Shown here: positions 1 through 8,502 of the stretch, piece by piece
Layout: every line of letters begins with the position of its first letter
Numbering within the stretch: position 1 is the first letter of the stretch
NCBI GenBank assembly: GCA_002352225.1
Contig: DEIA01000009.1
Location: 97,436 to 161,435 of the forward strand
Direction of reading: 5' to 3'
Length of the DNA stretch: 64,000 bases
Origin: Flammeovirgaceae bacterium UBA2786
Lineage (GTDB): Bacteria; Bacteroidota; Bacteroidia; Cytophagales; Cyclobacteriaceae
Notes under the pieces: generated by a model
The model's input: the letters and a program-made list of their open reading frames with translations, nothing else
Told to the model about the DNA's origin: nothing
Databases searched by the model: none
Made by a program: the position numbers and the translations under genes

Positions 1-114
1 GCCTTAAACTTTAACAACGGTGTTCCAGCCCATAATCTGCAGGAGTGGAAATCGAACCCGGTATCGGTATTATTATTACGCAACAACAAAAACACAAGAC
101 CCATTGTTTATTAA
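1..114 (+). CDS. C-terminal end of an unidentified protein (cut by window start)
   Basis: Frame 1 is open from the first base to a TAA at 112-114 and gives 37 residues ending in RPIVY. It lies directly upstream of the Fe-S protein gene on the same strand. The fragment is too short to place in a family, and I do not recognise it. It could also be a chance open frame, but the gap between its stop and the next start (57 bases) is normal for a gene end. Confidence 0.45.
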   Translation, partial: ALNFNNGVPAHNLQEWKSNPVSVLLLRNNKNTRPIVY

Positions 115-171
115 GTTAAAATTGGTTTCACCCATTTCATGCATTACCTTTCACCTACCAATTTTTAGTTT

Positions 172-1470
172 ATGATGGTGCAGCAGATTGCATTTGTATT
201 GGTGCTGATAACAGCCATTTATTTTATTCGTAAGCGCATACTGCTAATACGAAGTGCCATTCGATTAGGAAAAGAAAGTGAAACTGGCGGCAACAAAACC
301 GACCGGTTGAAAAACATGTTGCTGGTTGCTTTTGGGCAAAAGAAGATGTTCAAAAAAATCATTCCGGCTATCCTTCATCTGTTTATCTATGTTGGCTTCC
401 TCGTAATTAATCTTGAGGTAATGGAGTTTGTGGTAGATGGAATTGCAGGCACACATAGAATTTTTGCCCCGTGGCTGGGAAGTTTTTATTCTGTGCTAAT
501 GAATGTGTTTGAATTTCTGGCCGTAGCTGTATTGCTCGCATGCGTGTTTTTTTTAATTCGAAGAAACATTCTTAAGGTACCCCGGTTTTGGTCGGCCGAA
601 ATGACGAATTGGCCACGAATGGATGCCAACCTTATTCTGGTAACCGAAATTGTATTGATGACGGCAATTCTAACCATGAATGCTGCCGATCAGGTACTAC
701 AAACCCGCGATAGTCATTATGTAGCTACAGGCTCGTTGTTTTTCAGTTCATTTCTGGTTCCCATCTTTCAAAATACCAGTACTTCAGTATTAATTGTAAT
801 TGAGCGATTTGCCTGGTGGTTTCATATCATTGGCATATTTGGTTTTGCTGTTTATGTAACCTATTCTAAACATCTGCACATCTTCCTTGCATTTCCTAAC
901 ACCTACTTTGCTAATCTTGAACCTAAAGGGCACATTAAAAATATGCCGGTAGTTACCCGCGAGGTAAAATCCATGCTGGGACTAGAAACCACAACAACAA
1001 CTGGCGACCCTGGCAGGTTTGGCGCTAAAGATGTGAATGACCTGACCTGGACAAACCTGATGGCTGCCTTTTCATGCACCGAATGTGGCCGTTGTACCTC
1101 CGAGTGCCCGGCCAATCAAACCGGTAAAAAACTTTCGCCTCGTAAAATTATGATGGATACCCGCGACCGGTTAGAAGCAGTTGGCAAAAGCATGGCTACA
1201 GGTGGCGCAGGGTTAAACGATGGAAAAACATTATTGAACGATTATATCAGCAAAGAAGAAATTAATGCCTGCACCAGTTGCAATGCCTGTGTAGAAGCCT
1301 GCCCGGTTATGATTAATCCGTTAGAAATTATAATTGAACTAAGGCGTTATGTGGCCATGGAAGAATCGGGTTCGCCAGCGCAATGGAATAGCATGTTTCA
1401 GAATATGGAAACCAGTTTTGCCCCCTGGAAATTTTCTGCTGCCGACCGCTTTAACTGGGTTAAAGATTAA
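172..1470 (+). CDS. Membrane-anchored (Fe-S)-binding protein, HdrC/NarI-like
   Basis: The 432-residue protein has about five hydrophobic segments in its first 240 residues (near 4-20, 63-83, 107-128, 152-168 and 213-240). A cytoplasmic ferredoxin-like domain follows with two 4Fe-4S motifs: C302, C305, C308, C312 (CTECGRCTSECP) and C367, C370, C373, C377 (CTSCNACVEACP). This layout is that of the membrane Fe-S subunits related to heterodisulfide reductase C and nitrate reductase gamma, which pass electrons between a quinone or haem and a soluble partner. The next gene encodes the matching CCG-domain protein 23 bases downstream, so the two probably form one complex. The electron donor and acceptor cannot be read from the sequence. 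Start is the first ATG of an ATGATG pair. Confidence 0.85.
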   Translation: MMVQQIAFVLVLITAIYFIRKRILLIRSAIRLGKESETGGNKTDRLKNMLLVAFGQKKMFKKIIPAILHLFIYVGFLVINLEVMEFVVDGIAGTHRIFAPWLGSFYSVLMNVFEFLAVAVLLACVFFLIRRNILKVPRFWSAEMTNWPRMDANLILVTEIVLMTAILTMNAADQVLQTRDSHYVATGSLFFSSFLVPIFQNTSTSVLIVIERFAWWFHIIGIFGFAVYVTYSKHLHIFLAFPNTYFANLEPKGHIKNMPVVTREVKSMLGLETTTTTGDPGRFGAKDVNDLTWTNLMAAFSCTECGRCTSECPANQTGKKLSPRKIMMDTRDRLEAVGKSMATGGAGLNDGKTLLNDYISKEEINACTSCNACVEACPVMINPLEIIIELRRYVAMEESGSPAQWNSMFQNMETSFAPWKFSAADRFNWVKD

Positions 1471-1493
1471 TTTGTTAGTTTAAAAAAATAGCA

Positions 1494-2276
1494 ATGACTG
1501 CTCCTACACTTGCCGAACTTACTGCCAAAGGCGAAACACCCGAAATACTCTTTTGGGTGGGTTGTGCCGGTTCGTTTGATGATCGCGCCAAGCGCGTAAC
1601 AAAAGCATTTGTAAAAATTCTGAATGCAACCCATACAAAGTTTGCCGTATTGGGTAACGAAGAAGCATGCACCGGAGATCCGGCCCGCAGAGCCGGTAAT
1701 GAGTTCCTGTTTCAGATGCAGGCCATTAACAACATACAAATCTTAAATGGTTACGGTGTAAAAAAAATTGTAACCGCATGCCCGCATTGTTTCAATACTA
1801 TTAAAAATGAATACCCCGAATTGGGCGGAACGTATGAGGTTATTCACCACTCAACGTATTTGCAACAACTCATCAATCAGGGAAAAATAAAACTTACCGA
1901 TACCAATAGTTTCAAAGGAAAAAAAATAACCTACCACGACTCATGCTACCTCGGCCGCGCCAACAATATTTATGAAGCTCCGCGCGAAGTACTTCAGGCT
2001 TTAGATGCCGATCTGGTAGAAATGAAACGCTGCCGCACAACCGGCTTGTGTTGTGGTGCCGGTGGTGCACAAATGTTTAAGGAACCTGAGAAGGGAAATA
2101 AAGACATTAATGTAGATCGGGCCGAAGAAGCTCTGGCAACCGGAGCAACAACGGTAGCCGTTGCCTGCCCCTTCTGCATGACTATGATGACTGATGGTGT
2201 AAAAACAAAAGAGAAAGAAGCTGAAGTAAAAGTAAAAGACCTGGCCGAACTAATTGCTGAAGCGCAAGGTTTATAA
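1494..2276 (+). CDS. (Fe-S)-binding protein with two CCG domains, HdrB/GlpC-like
   Basis: This 260-residue soluble protein carries two cysteine-rich CCG domains. The first uses C24, C59, C96 and C99 (CPHC); the second C151, the pair C186-C187 (LCCGAGG), C225 and C228 (CPFC). In heterodisulfide reductase subunit B such domains bind a non-cubane iron-sulfur centre at which disulfide or quinone chemistry takes place. The first domain lacks the CC pair of the classic motif, so only the second may be fully catalytic. The gene follows the membrane Fe-S gene closely on the same strand. No flavoprotein HdrA-like or dehydrogenase subunit is nearby, so the physiological reaction is unknown. Confidence 0.85.
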   Translation: MTAPTLAELTAKGETPEILFWVGCAGSFDDRAKRVTKAFVKILNATHTKFAVLGNEEACTGDPARRAGNEFLFQMQAINNIQILNGYGVKKIVTACPHCFNTIKNEYPELGGTYEVIHHSTYLQQLINQGKIKLTDTNSFKGKKITYHDSCYLGRANNIYEAPREVLQALDADLVEMKRCRTTGLCCGAGGAQMFKEPEKGNKDINVDRAEEALATGATTVAVACPFCMTMMTDGVKTKEKEAEVKVKDLAELIAEAQGL

Positions 2277-2361
2277 GGTATAAATAAATTTACGCGCTCA
2301 CAGGGCCGTATCTTACATTACCATTTAAGTACGCACGTCACCAAAAAACACACAGCCTGTT

Positions 2362-2862
2362 ATGTTTGTCCCGTTCGAAAATTTACCAGCCGATAGCCGC
2401 GTGTGGGTTTACACCGGCAGCAAAGCCTTTACGGAAAAAGAAACAGAAATAATAACCGAAGTACTAAGCCAGTTTTGCGAGCAATGGGCTGCACACGGGC
2501 AACCGCTTCAAACATCGTTTACCCTGTTGGAAAACCAGTTTATTGTATTGGCTGTTAACGAAGATTATCACACCCCAAGCGGATGCTCCATTGACAGCTC
2601 AGTAGGTGTATTGCGCAAAATACAAGAGATAACCGGTATTGATCTGTTAGATCGCTCGCGCGTGCCTTTTCTGATTAACCAAAAAATTGAACTTATTCCG
2701 TTACCCCATCTCAAAATTCAGTTTCAACAGGGCATTTTGCTGGCCGATACCCTAACTTTTAACTTGCAGGCTTCAACCAAACAACATTTGGATACCTGGA
2801 AATTACCCGCAGAAAGCAGTTGGGTGGCAAAATATTTACCAAAATCAGCGTTTATCCAGTAG
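2362..2862 (+). CDS. Conserved Bacteroidota protein of unknown function (often named 'ABC transporter ATPase')
   Basis: A soluble 166-residue protein without signal peptide or membrane segment. It resembles a short protein common in Bacteroidota that databases often label ABC transporter ATPase. I see no Walker A (GxxGxGKS/T), Walker B or LSGGQ signature here, so that name is not supported. It is rich in aromatic and acidic residues, with a hydrophobic core around residues 50-70 and 95-110. It sits between the Fe-S pair and the PorE-like lipoprotein on the same strand, with no recognisable terminator on either side. Function unknown. Confidence 0.75.
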   Translation: MFVPFENLPADSRVWVYTGSKAFTEKETEIITEVLSQFCEQWAAHGQPLQTSFTLLENQFIVLAVNEDYHTPSGCSIDSSVGVLRKIQEITGIDLLDRSRVPFLINQKIELIPLPHLKIQFQQGILLADTLTFNLQASTKQHLDTWKLPAESSWVAKYLPKSAFIQ

Positions 2863-2899
2863 CGCTAATTTTTGTATTTTTAGAACCTTGTATGTGCTT

Positions 2900-4903
2900 A
2901 TGAGAGTGAAAGTTGTTGCAGCGGTTACAGTCGGGTTCTTGTTAGGGGCATGTAGTGCCGAAAAGAAGGCCAACAAAGCATTTACCTTAGGTAAGTACGA
3001 AACAGTAATTAGCTATTACAAAGATGTAATTAAGAAGCAACCCGGCAATGGGGTTGCCAATTATTACGTAGCCGAATCGTATCGCCAATCTAATCGCATT
3101 CAGGAATCTGAACCTTATTATGCTAAAGCCGGGGGCAAAGGCATTAACCCCGACTCGGCCAAACTATATTATGCTAAAGCGTTACAAGCAAACGCAAAGT
3201 ATACCGAAGCCCGCGAAGTATTACAATCCCTTGCCTCAAACACAAAAGATGAAAAACTGAAAGATCGTGCCGGAAAAGAATTGGCCGGTATCGACTATCT
3301 GGATAAGCTCGAACAAAAAAAGAGTTTCTATAAAATTAAAAATCTGGAGGCCATCAATACTCCCTTTACCGAATACGCTCCTGTTTATTCTAACAATCAG
3401 TTATATTTTACTTCTTCGCGAGCCAATGCTAAAATCTATGAAGCCTCGGGTACTCCGTTTACCGATCTGTATGTAGCCGAAACCAATGGAGCCAATGTAA
3501 ATGTAAACACCATTGCCGCGTTACCCGATTTCATTAACGCCTCTAACATTAACGAAGGCTGTATTACGTTTACCCCCGATGGCAAAACCATGATTTTTGC
3601 AAAAGGTAACAGTGGTAAACGCAAAGGCACACAAGATGTGGACTTATACCTTTCGCGTTTTCGCAACGGAAGCTGGGAAGAACCCACTCCGCTTAACATT
3701 AACCAACCCGTTTCGTGGGAATCTACCCCTGCCTTATCCCCTGATGGGCGCACCTTGTATTTTTCATCTAACCGGAAAGGCGGGCATGGCGGACTGGATT
3801 TGTATTCGGCACAAATGGATGGCCGCGGCAGGTTTAGCCGTGTGCGTAACCTCGGGCCCGAAATCAACACAGCAGGTTCTGAATTATTTCCACATATAGC
3901 CGATAACGGTAAACTCTACTTCTCTTCTGATGGCCACCCGGGTTATGGTATGCTCGATATCTTTGTTGTGAATCGCGCAAACGGAAAAACTGTAGTTGAA
4001 AATCTTGGGCAGCCTGTTAACTCACCAGCCGATGATTTTGGAATTTTTCTCTTCAGAGCCGACCGCGGGTTCTTTACCTCTAATCGTGCAGGCGGCAAAG
4101 GCGATGATGATATTTACACATTTGTAAATGAAGACCCTAATCTGAAAGTTGTAAACTACTACTTAGCCGGTATTACCTACATGACGCGCAGAGACAGCAC
4201 ACGCGAGATACTTCCCAATACCAAAGTGACGCTGCTCGATCAGGAAGGGGAGGGCATGCAGGAGTTTGTAACCGGTAACGATGGCAAGTTTTTATTCCGG
4301 GTTTATGAAAACGAAAATTATACCCTGATTGGCGAGACCGATGGATTCATTACCAAACGCCAACCCTATACAACCGTGGGTAAATCTGTTCCGCTCGAAT
4401 CATTAAAAGAACTGGTAACCAACATTACGCTTGATACCATTCTGGTATTAGACCGTAAAGAGAAAGGCCGCACATTTGTATTAAATAACATTTACTTTGG
4501 ATATGACTCGGCCGATATCCGGAGAGAATCTGCCCGCGAACTGGATAAGCTTGTTACCCTGTTAAACGATAACCCCGACTTAAAAATTGAAATGGGTTCG
4601 CACACCGATAGTATTGCATCCGATGCCTATAACATTGAACTATCGCAACGTAGGGCGCAGGCTACCGTTAACTACCTGATTCGAAAAGGCATTGATGCAA
4701 CCCGGCTAGAAGCAAAAGGGTATGGCGAATCAAAACCTATTGCCCGCAACAGTAATCCAGATGGTACTGATAACCCTACGGGCCGCCAGCGCAACCGCAG
4801 AACAGAGTTCAAGATTCTGGAAATCGGAACATACATTCGGCCGGATGATACCGATGAAGAAGATCGTTTCTTTAGAAACAATGAGTTGAAGAAGAATGAA
4901 TAA
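2900..4903 (+). CDS. PorE-like lipoprotein: TPR, PD40 propeller, CRD and OmpA domains
   Basis: The 667-residue protein begins with a lipoprotein signal ending LLGAC. TPR-like helices follow (about 20-125), then a PD40/WD40-type propeller with repeated D-G-x-x-L-Y-F-S-S strands (about 145-400), a carboxypeptidase-regulatory-like fold (about 415-490) and a C-terminal OmpA peptidoglycan-binding domain (about 520-640, NxxYFxYDSA and LSxxRAxxV). That order matches PorE (PG1058) of the Porphyromonas type IX secretion system, which ties the secretion machinery to peptidoglycan. Bacteroidota carry several paralogs of this architecture and no other por gene is close, so the T9SS role is an inference. 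An in-frame TTG lies at 2888, but the ATG at 2900 directly precedes the signal peptide and is the better start. Confidence 0.85.
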   Translation: MRVKVVAAVTVGFLLGACSAEKKANKAFTLGKYETVISYYKDVIKKQPGNGVANYYVAESYRQSNRIQESEPYYAKAGGKGINPDSAKLYYAKALQANAKYTEAREVLQSLASNTKDEKLKDRAGKELAGIDYLDKLEQKKSFYKIKNLEAINTPFTEYAPVYSNNQLYFTSSRANAKIYEASGTPFTDLYVAETNGANVNVNTIAALPDFINASNINEGCITFTPDGKTMIFAKGNSGKRKGTQDVDLYLSRFRNGSWEEPTPLNINQPVSWESTPALSPDGRTLYFSSNRKGGHGGLDLYSAQMDGRGRFSRVRNLGPEINTAGSELFPHIADNGKLYFSSDGHPGYGMLDIFVVNRANGKTVVENLGQPVNSPADDFGIFLFRADRGFFTSNRAGGKGDDDIYTFVNEDPNLKVVNYYLAGITYMTRRDSTREILPNTKVTLLDQEGEGMQEFVTGNDGKFLFRVYENENYTLIGETDGFITKRQPYTTVGKSVPLESLKELVTNITLDTILVLDRKEKGRTFVLNNIYFGYDSADIRRESARELDKLVTLLNDNPDLKIEMGSHTDSIASDAYNIELSQRRAQATVNYLIRKGIDATRLEAKGYGESKPIARNSNPDGTDNPTGRQRNRRTEFKILEIGTYIRPDDTDEEDRFFRNNELKKNE

Positions 4904-4951
4904 CGTTGACTTCCATCAAGTCATTTAAAAAAAGCTACACCATGCCATTCT

Positions 4952-4978
4952 GTTAAGCACATCTTAACCTACATTAAG
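4952..4978 (+). promoter_or_regulatory. Candidate operator with three TTAAG half-sites upstream of the dioxygenase gene
   Basis: GTTAAG at 4952, CTTAAC at 4963 and ATTAAG at 4973 are spaced about one helical turn apart; the first two form a perfect inverted repeat with a 5-base centre. They end about 22 bases before a TACCTTTG promoter element. That position suits an activator or repressor site. No regulator gene is adjacent, so this is inference from spacing. Confidence 0.35.
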
Positions 4979-4999
4979 AAATGTGCCCGTTGCGGTGTT

Positions 5000-5007
5000 T
5001 ACCTTTG
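5000..5007 (+). promoter_or_regulatory. -7 promoter element TACCTTTG for the dioxygenase gene
   Basis: An exact match to the Bacteroidota -7 consensus TAnnTTTG, 40 bases ahead of the ATG at 5048. No TTG was found 17-23 bases upstream, so the -33 box is weak or replaced by the half-sites just upstream. Confidence 0.5.
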
Positions 5008-5047
5008 TTGCTGTGAACGCTATGCCCCAGCAACCTGTTTGCGTTAT

Positions 5048-5932
5048 ATGAACAGAAAAGATTTTCTTAATCTGTTAGCCCTTGCACCCTTAACCGGAGT
5101 TGAAATGAAACTAAATGCATTAAATTCTATAACGTCTTCTTTCGGAGCTACCGAAACGATGCCTGTTTTATTTCTTGGACATGGTAGCCCCATGAACGCT
5201 ATTGAAGAAAATGAGTTTGTGGCTGGCTTCAGAAAAACAGGAAAAGAATTGCCACGGCCAAAAGCCATACTGGTTGTATCAGCTCATTGGGAAACCCGTG
5301 GCACATTTGTTACAGCCATGCAAAACCCAAGAACCATTCACGACTTTGGTGGTTTCCCAAAAGCTTTATTTGATGTGCAGTACCCCGCACCGGGTAGCCC
5401 CGAGTTGGCTCAGGAAACAAAAGACACAGTAAAGAAAACAGAAATAGGATTAGATCACGCGTGGGGGCTTGATCATGGTGCGTGGAGTGTAGTAAAACAT
5501 TTATATCCGAATGCTGATGTTCCGGTTATTCAAATGAGCATCGATCATTTTCAAACTCCTCAGTATCATTACAACCTGGCAAAAGAACTGGCCTCGCTTC
5601 GCAAAAAAGGTGTTTTAATAATTGGTAGTGGTAACATGGTACATAACCTGCGCATGGTGGCGTGGGATAAATTAAACACACCTGATTATGCATTCGATTG
5701 GGCGCTGGAGGCAAGCAACAAAATGAAAACATTTATTGTGAGTGGCGATCACCAACAGCTTATTAATTTTTCATCACAAGGCAAGCCCTTTCAACTTGCT
5801 ATTCCAACCCCTGAGCATTATTTGCCGTTGTTGTATGCATTAGCTCTTAAAGAGAAGAATGAACCGATTAGTTTGTTTAATGACAAAGCGGTGGCAGGCT
5901 CACTTACCATGACATCGGTAAAAATTGGTTAA
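5048..5932 (+). CDS. ygiD: 4,5-DOPA extradiol dioxygenase family protein, YgiD-like
   Basis: This 294-residue protein belongs to the LigB/DODA superfamily, whose enzymes cleave catechol rings next to the hydroxyls with a bound metal. It holds the family's landmarks: FLGHGSPMNAIEEN near the start, the VSAHWETRG block, SIDHFQTPQYH, GSGNMVHNLR and the C-terminal PTPEHYLPLLYAL, which supply the metal-binding and catalytic histidines. About 35 extra residues precede the usual start of the family core and include a hydrophobic stretch, so it may carry a weak signal or anchor. The true substrate is unknown. The ATG at 5048 is preferred to an in-frame TTG at 5039. Confidence 0.88.
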   Translation: MNRKDFLNLLALAPLTGVEMKLNALNSITSSFGATETMPVLFLGHGSPMNAIEENEFVAGFRKTGKELPRPKAILVVSAHWETRGTFVTAMQNPRTIHDFGGFPKALFDVQYPAPGSPELAQETKDTVKKTEIGLDHAWGLDHGAWSVVKHLYPNADVPVIQMSIDHFQTPQYHYNLAKELASLRKKGVLIIGSGNMVHNLRMVAWDKLNTPDYAFDWALEASNKMKTFIVSGDHQQLINFSSQGKPFQLAIPTPEHYLPLLYALALKEKNEPISLFNDKAVAGSLTMTSVKIG

Positions 5933-5948
5933 TAAATAATTTTGAAAT

Positions 5949-6992
5949 ATGGAATTAGGACTTTACACCTTTGCAGACATAGCCCCCGATCATGTTTCGG
6001 GCAAAGCACTAAATACAAATCAGCGCTTTAAAAATCTGCTGGAAGAAATTCAATTAGCCGATCAGGTGGGATTAGATGTGTTTGGGTTAGGCGAACACCA
6101 TCGCGAAGATTATGCAATATCGGCACCAGCGGTAGTCTTAGCGGCTGCGGCAACCGTTACGAAAAATATTAAACTCTCCAGTGCCGTTACGGTGTTGAGT
6201 TCTGATGATCCGGTACGTGTATTTCAAAGTTTCTCAACAGTAGATCAGATATCGAACGGGCGTGCCGAGATTATGGTAGGCCGGGGCTCGTTTATTGAAT
6301 CATATCCCTTGTTTGGGTACAACCTGAAAGATTACGATGCCTTATTTGCCGAAAAACTGGAATTGTTGCTAAAGATCAATCGCGAAGAAGTAGTAACCTG
6401 GCACGGCAAACATAGGCCTTCGTTTGATTCGCTTGGTATTTATCCAAGACCTTTTCAAGAGAAGTTACCCGTATGGCTTGCAGTGGGCGGCACACCCGAG
6501 TCGGCAGTACGAGCCGGTACACTGGGATTGCCCATGGCTTTAGCCATTATTGGAGGCACTCCTGAGCAGTTTGTTCCCTTTACGGATTTATATAAAGATA
6601 CTGCACGAAGCAATGGGTTTACGCCACAACTCGGTATTAACTCGCATGTGTACATAGCCAATGATTCGCAGCAAGCAGGTGACGAATTTTATCCGGCTTA
6701 TTCGGCCATGATGAATAAGATTGGCCGCGAGCGTGGCTGGCAACCCATGGCCCGTGCACACTTTGATGCTTCGCGTTCGGCTAAAGGTGCACTGGTTGTA
6801 GGAAGTGCACAGCAAGTGATTGATAAAATTTTATACGAACATGAGTTATTCGGCAACACAAGGTTTCTTGCGCAAATGAGTATGGGCACGATGGATCATA
6901 AAAAGATTATGCATTCTATCGAGTTATTTGGTACACAGGTAGCGCCACAGGTAAGAAAAGCGACAATAAAGACGGCTGAACCGGTCGCCTGA
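5949..6992 (+). CDS. LLM-class flavin-dependent oxidoreductase (Atu2307/SP_0267 type)
   Basis: A 347-residue luciferase-like monooxygenase with the TIM-barrel pattern of the family: the opening MELGLYTF strand, FGLGEHHR at about residues 45-52, LSSAVTVLSSDDPVRVFQ, then GRAEIMVGRGSF. Members use FMNH2 and oxygen to hydroxylate or desulfurise small organic substrates, but the substrate of this subgroup is not known. It starts 16 bases after the dioxygenase gene, so the two oxygenases are probably cotranscribed and may serve one aromatic or small-molecule pathway. No dedicated flavin reductase is adjacent. Confidence 0.88.
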   Translation: MELGLYTFADIAPDHVSGKALNTNQRFKNLLEEIQLADQVGLDVFGLGEHHREDYAISAPAVVLAAAATVTKNIKLSSAVTVLSSDDPVRVFQSFSTVDQISNGRAEIMVGRGSFIESYPLFGYNLKDYDALFAEKLELLLKINREEVVTWHGKHRPSFDSLGIYPRPFQEKLPVWLAVGGTPESAVRAGTLGLPMALAIIGGTPEQFVPFTDLYKDTARSNGFTPQLGINSHVYIANDSQQAGDEFYPAYSAMMNKIGRERGWQPMARAHFDASRSAKGALVVGSAQQVIDKILYEHELFGNTRFLAQMSMGTMDHKKIMHSIELFGTQVAPQVRKATIKTAEPVA

Positions 6993-7047
6993 TTCACTTC
7001 GTTTTTTAAATTTTTATTCATACTCAATTAGCGCTATCTTCGTTTTA

Positions 7048-7596
7048 ATGATTATGAAAAATTTACTTATTCTTTTTGCTGCTATTTCAATTAGCCATTC
7101 CGTAACTGCCCAGGTTATAGGCAAACAATTTCCGGATATGGAAGCTGAAACCGTAGAAGATAAAAAAGTGAATCTGCCTGCTGATACAAAAGGCAAGTAC
7201 ACCCTGCTGGGCCTGGCTTACTCAAAAAAATCGGAAGATGAACTAAACACGTGGTTTAGCCCTGTTTATAATAAGTTTGTAAAGAAAGCCACCGGCATGA
7301 TGGCCGGCATGGGCTACGATGTAAATGTATATTTCGTACCCATGTTTACTGGTGTAAATGCTGCCGCCACCGGCACAGCTAAAAAGAAAGCACTCAAAAA
7401 TGTAGACCCGGTTTTGTTGCCCAACATTCTCTTCTACAAAGGCGAGTTGAAAACTTATAAAGAAGCACTGGACTTCGAGAAGAAAGATATCCCTTACTTT
7501 TTTGTGCTGGATGCGGAGGGCAAGATTGTGTACGCTACCTCAGGTCGGTTTACCGAAGACAAACTAGACGAGATCGAAGATTCAATTGAGGATTAA
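7048..7596 (+). CDS. Exported thioredoxin-fold protein lacking CXXC
   Basis: The 182-residue protein has a signal peptide ending in VTAQ and then a TlpA/AhpC-like layout: an IGKQFPDMEAE opening, a GKYTLLGLAYSKK strand where the redox CXXC would normally sit, and a late DIPYFFVLDAEGKIVY strand with the cis-proline region. No cysteine pair is present, so it is unlikely to be an oxidoreductase; a binding or assembly role is possible. ATG codons at 7048 and 7054 are both plausible starts. A TATCTTCG sequence just upstream (7035-7042) resembles a -7 element with one mismatch. Confidence 0.75.
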   Translation: MIMKNLLILFAAISISHSVTAQVIGKQFPDMEAETVEDKKVNLPADTKGKYTLLGLAYSKKSEDELNTWFSPVYNKFVKKATGMMAGMGYDVNVYFVPMFTGVNAAATGTAKKKALKNVDPVLLPNILFYKGELKTYKEALDFEKKDIPYFFVLDAEGKIVYATSGRFTEDKLDEIEDSIED

Positions 7597-7785
7597 CATC
7601 ATTTTGTTTCTATTACGGCAATGGTTAATTTCCGTAAAAGAAACCTCTATGAGTACCCCGCAAAAAGCAGATTTTGGAGTGTTGCCCCCAAAATCATTCT
7701 ACCCAAAATGCACATCATTGCCCCCGCATTTCCGTATTGCTGATCGGAGTTTATTTTCTTTATCAACAGTTAACACAATAAAGTC

Positions 7786-8502
7786 GTGGGTCTTATTCTT
7801 TTAGCGCTCGCACTCGCCCCGGGTTTTGCCATAGGGGTTTACATCTATCTTAAAGATCATCACGAACGCGAACCCATCGGCCTTTTGCTTCGCGCCTTTT
7901 TCTTTGGAATACTTAGTGTGCCTGTAACATTACTAATCAGCAGTGGCATCGATCAATTTATAACTATTGACGAAAGCAGTATGACAGAACAAGCGGTTCA
8001 TGCTTTCCTCATTGTGGCCTTGGTAGAAGAGTTTAGTAAATTCATTTTTGTGCGGGGCATATTGTATAGAAGCAGCCACTTCAATGAGCCCTTCGATGGC
8101 ATTGTATACTCCGTAATGGTTAGTATGGGATTTGCTACCTTCGAAAATTTGCTTTACGTATCCAGTGGAGGTATGGGCACAGCCATTATGCGCATGTTTA
8201 CGGCTGTGCCGGCACACGCCACGTTTGCTGTATTAATGGGTTTTTATCTGGGCAAGGCCAAGTTTGAGCATAAGAAATCATATTATGCGTTGCACGCACT
8301 GGGTGTGGCTACTTTATTTCATGGAGCGTATGATTATTGTCTGTTTGTATCATGGGTGCCGGGCATTGTTTTGGGCGCGTTAGTGTCGTTAGTGGTGGGC
8401 ATCTGGCTTTCTAAAAAAGCAATTCGTATTCATCAACTGGCATCTCCATTTAAAAATAAGACCCCCGATTCTCCTCAAACTCACAATTCCGAAAACACAT
8501 GA
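7786..8502 (+). CDS. PrsW-family membrane protease
   Basis: A 238-residue polytopic membrane protein with the PrsW/CPBP-like signature: E81-E82 in VALVEEFSK, the FEN motif at E120, a histidine pair region VPAHATF (H144) and FHGAYD (H179, D183). PrsW proteases cut membrane or lipoprotein-like substrates such as anti-sigma factors. Its start is a GTG, since no ATG precedes the first membrane segment. The stop codon overlaps the next ATG by 4 bases (ATGA), so it is translationally coupled to the TMEM175-like gene. Its substrate is unknown; the FecR anti-sigma factor of this window is one possibility but nothing here links them. Confidence 0.88.
   Translation: MGLILLALALAPGFAIGVYIYLKDHHEREPIGLLLRAFFFGILSVPVTLLISSGIDQFITIDESSMTEQAVHAFLIVALVEEFSKFIFVRGILYRSSHFNEPFDGIVYSVMVSMGFATFENLLYVSSGGMGTAIMRMFTAVPAHATFAVLMGFYLGKAKFEHKKSYYALHALGVATLFHGAYDYCLFVSWVPGIVLGALVSLVVGIWLSKKAIRIHQLASPFKNKTPDSPQTHNSENT

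Noticed and set aside
3436..3870. 144-codon minus-strand frame opposite the PorE-like gene
   Set aside because: Shadow of the propeller repeats; no start context and no family resemblance.
5937..5944. TAATTTTG just ahead of the LLM oxidoreductase ATG, as a promoter
   Set aside because: No TTG 17-23 bases upstream, only 16 bases lie between the genes, and the site is simply AT-rich. Cotranscription with the dioxygenase is more likely.
7586..7804. Short plus-strand frames (72 codons here, and 40 codons from ATG at 7621) in the gap before the PrsW gene
   Set aside because: Compositions do not look coding, and neither leads into PrsW. The 40-codon frame is in phase with PrsW but ends in TGA at 7741-7743; I cannot exclude a leader peptide but see no support.
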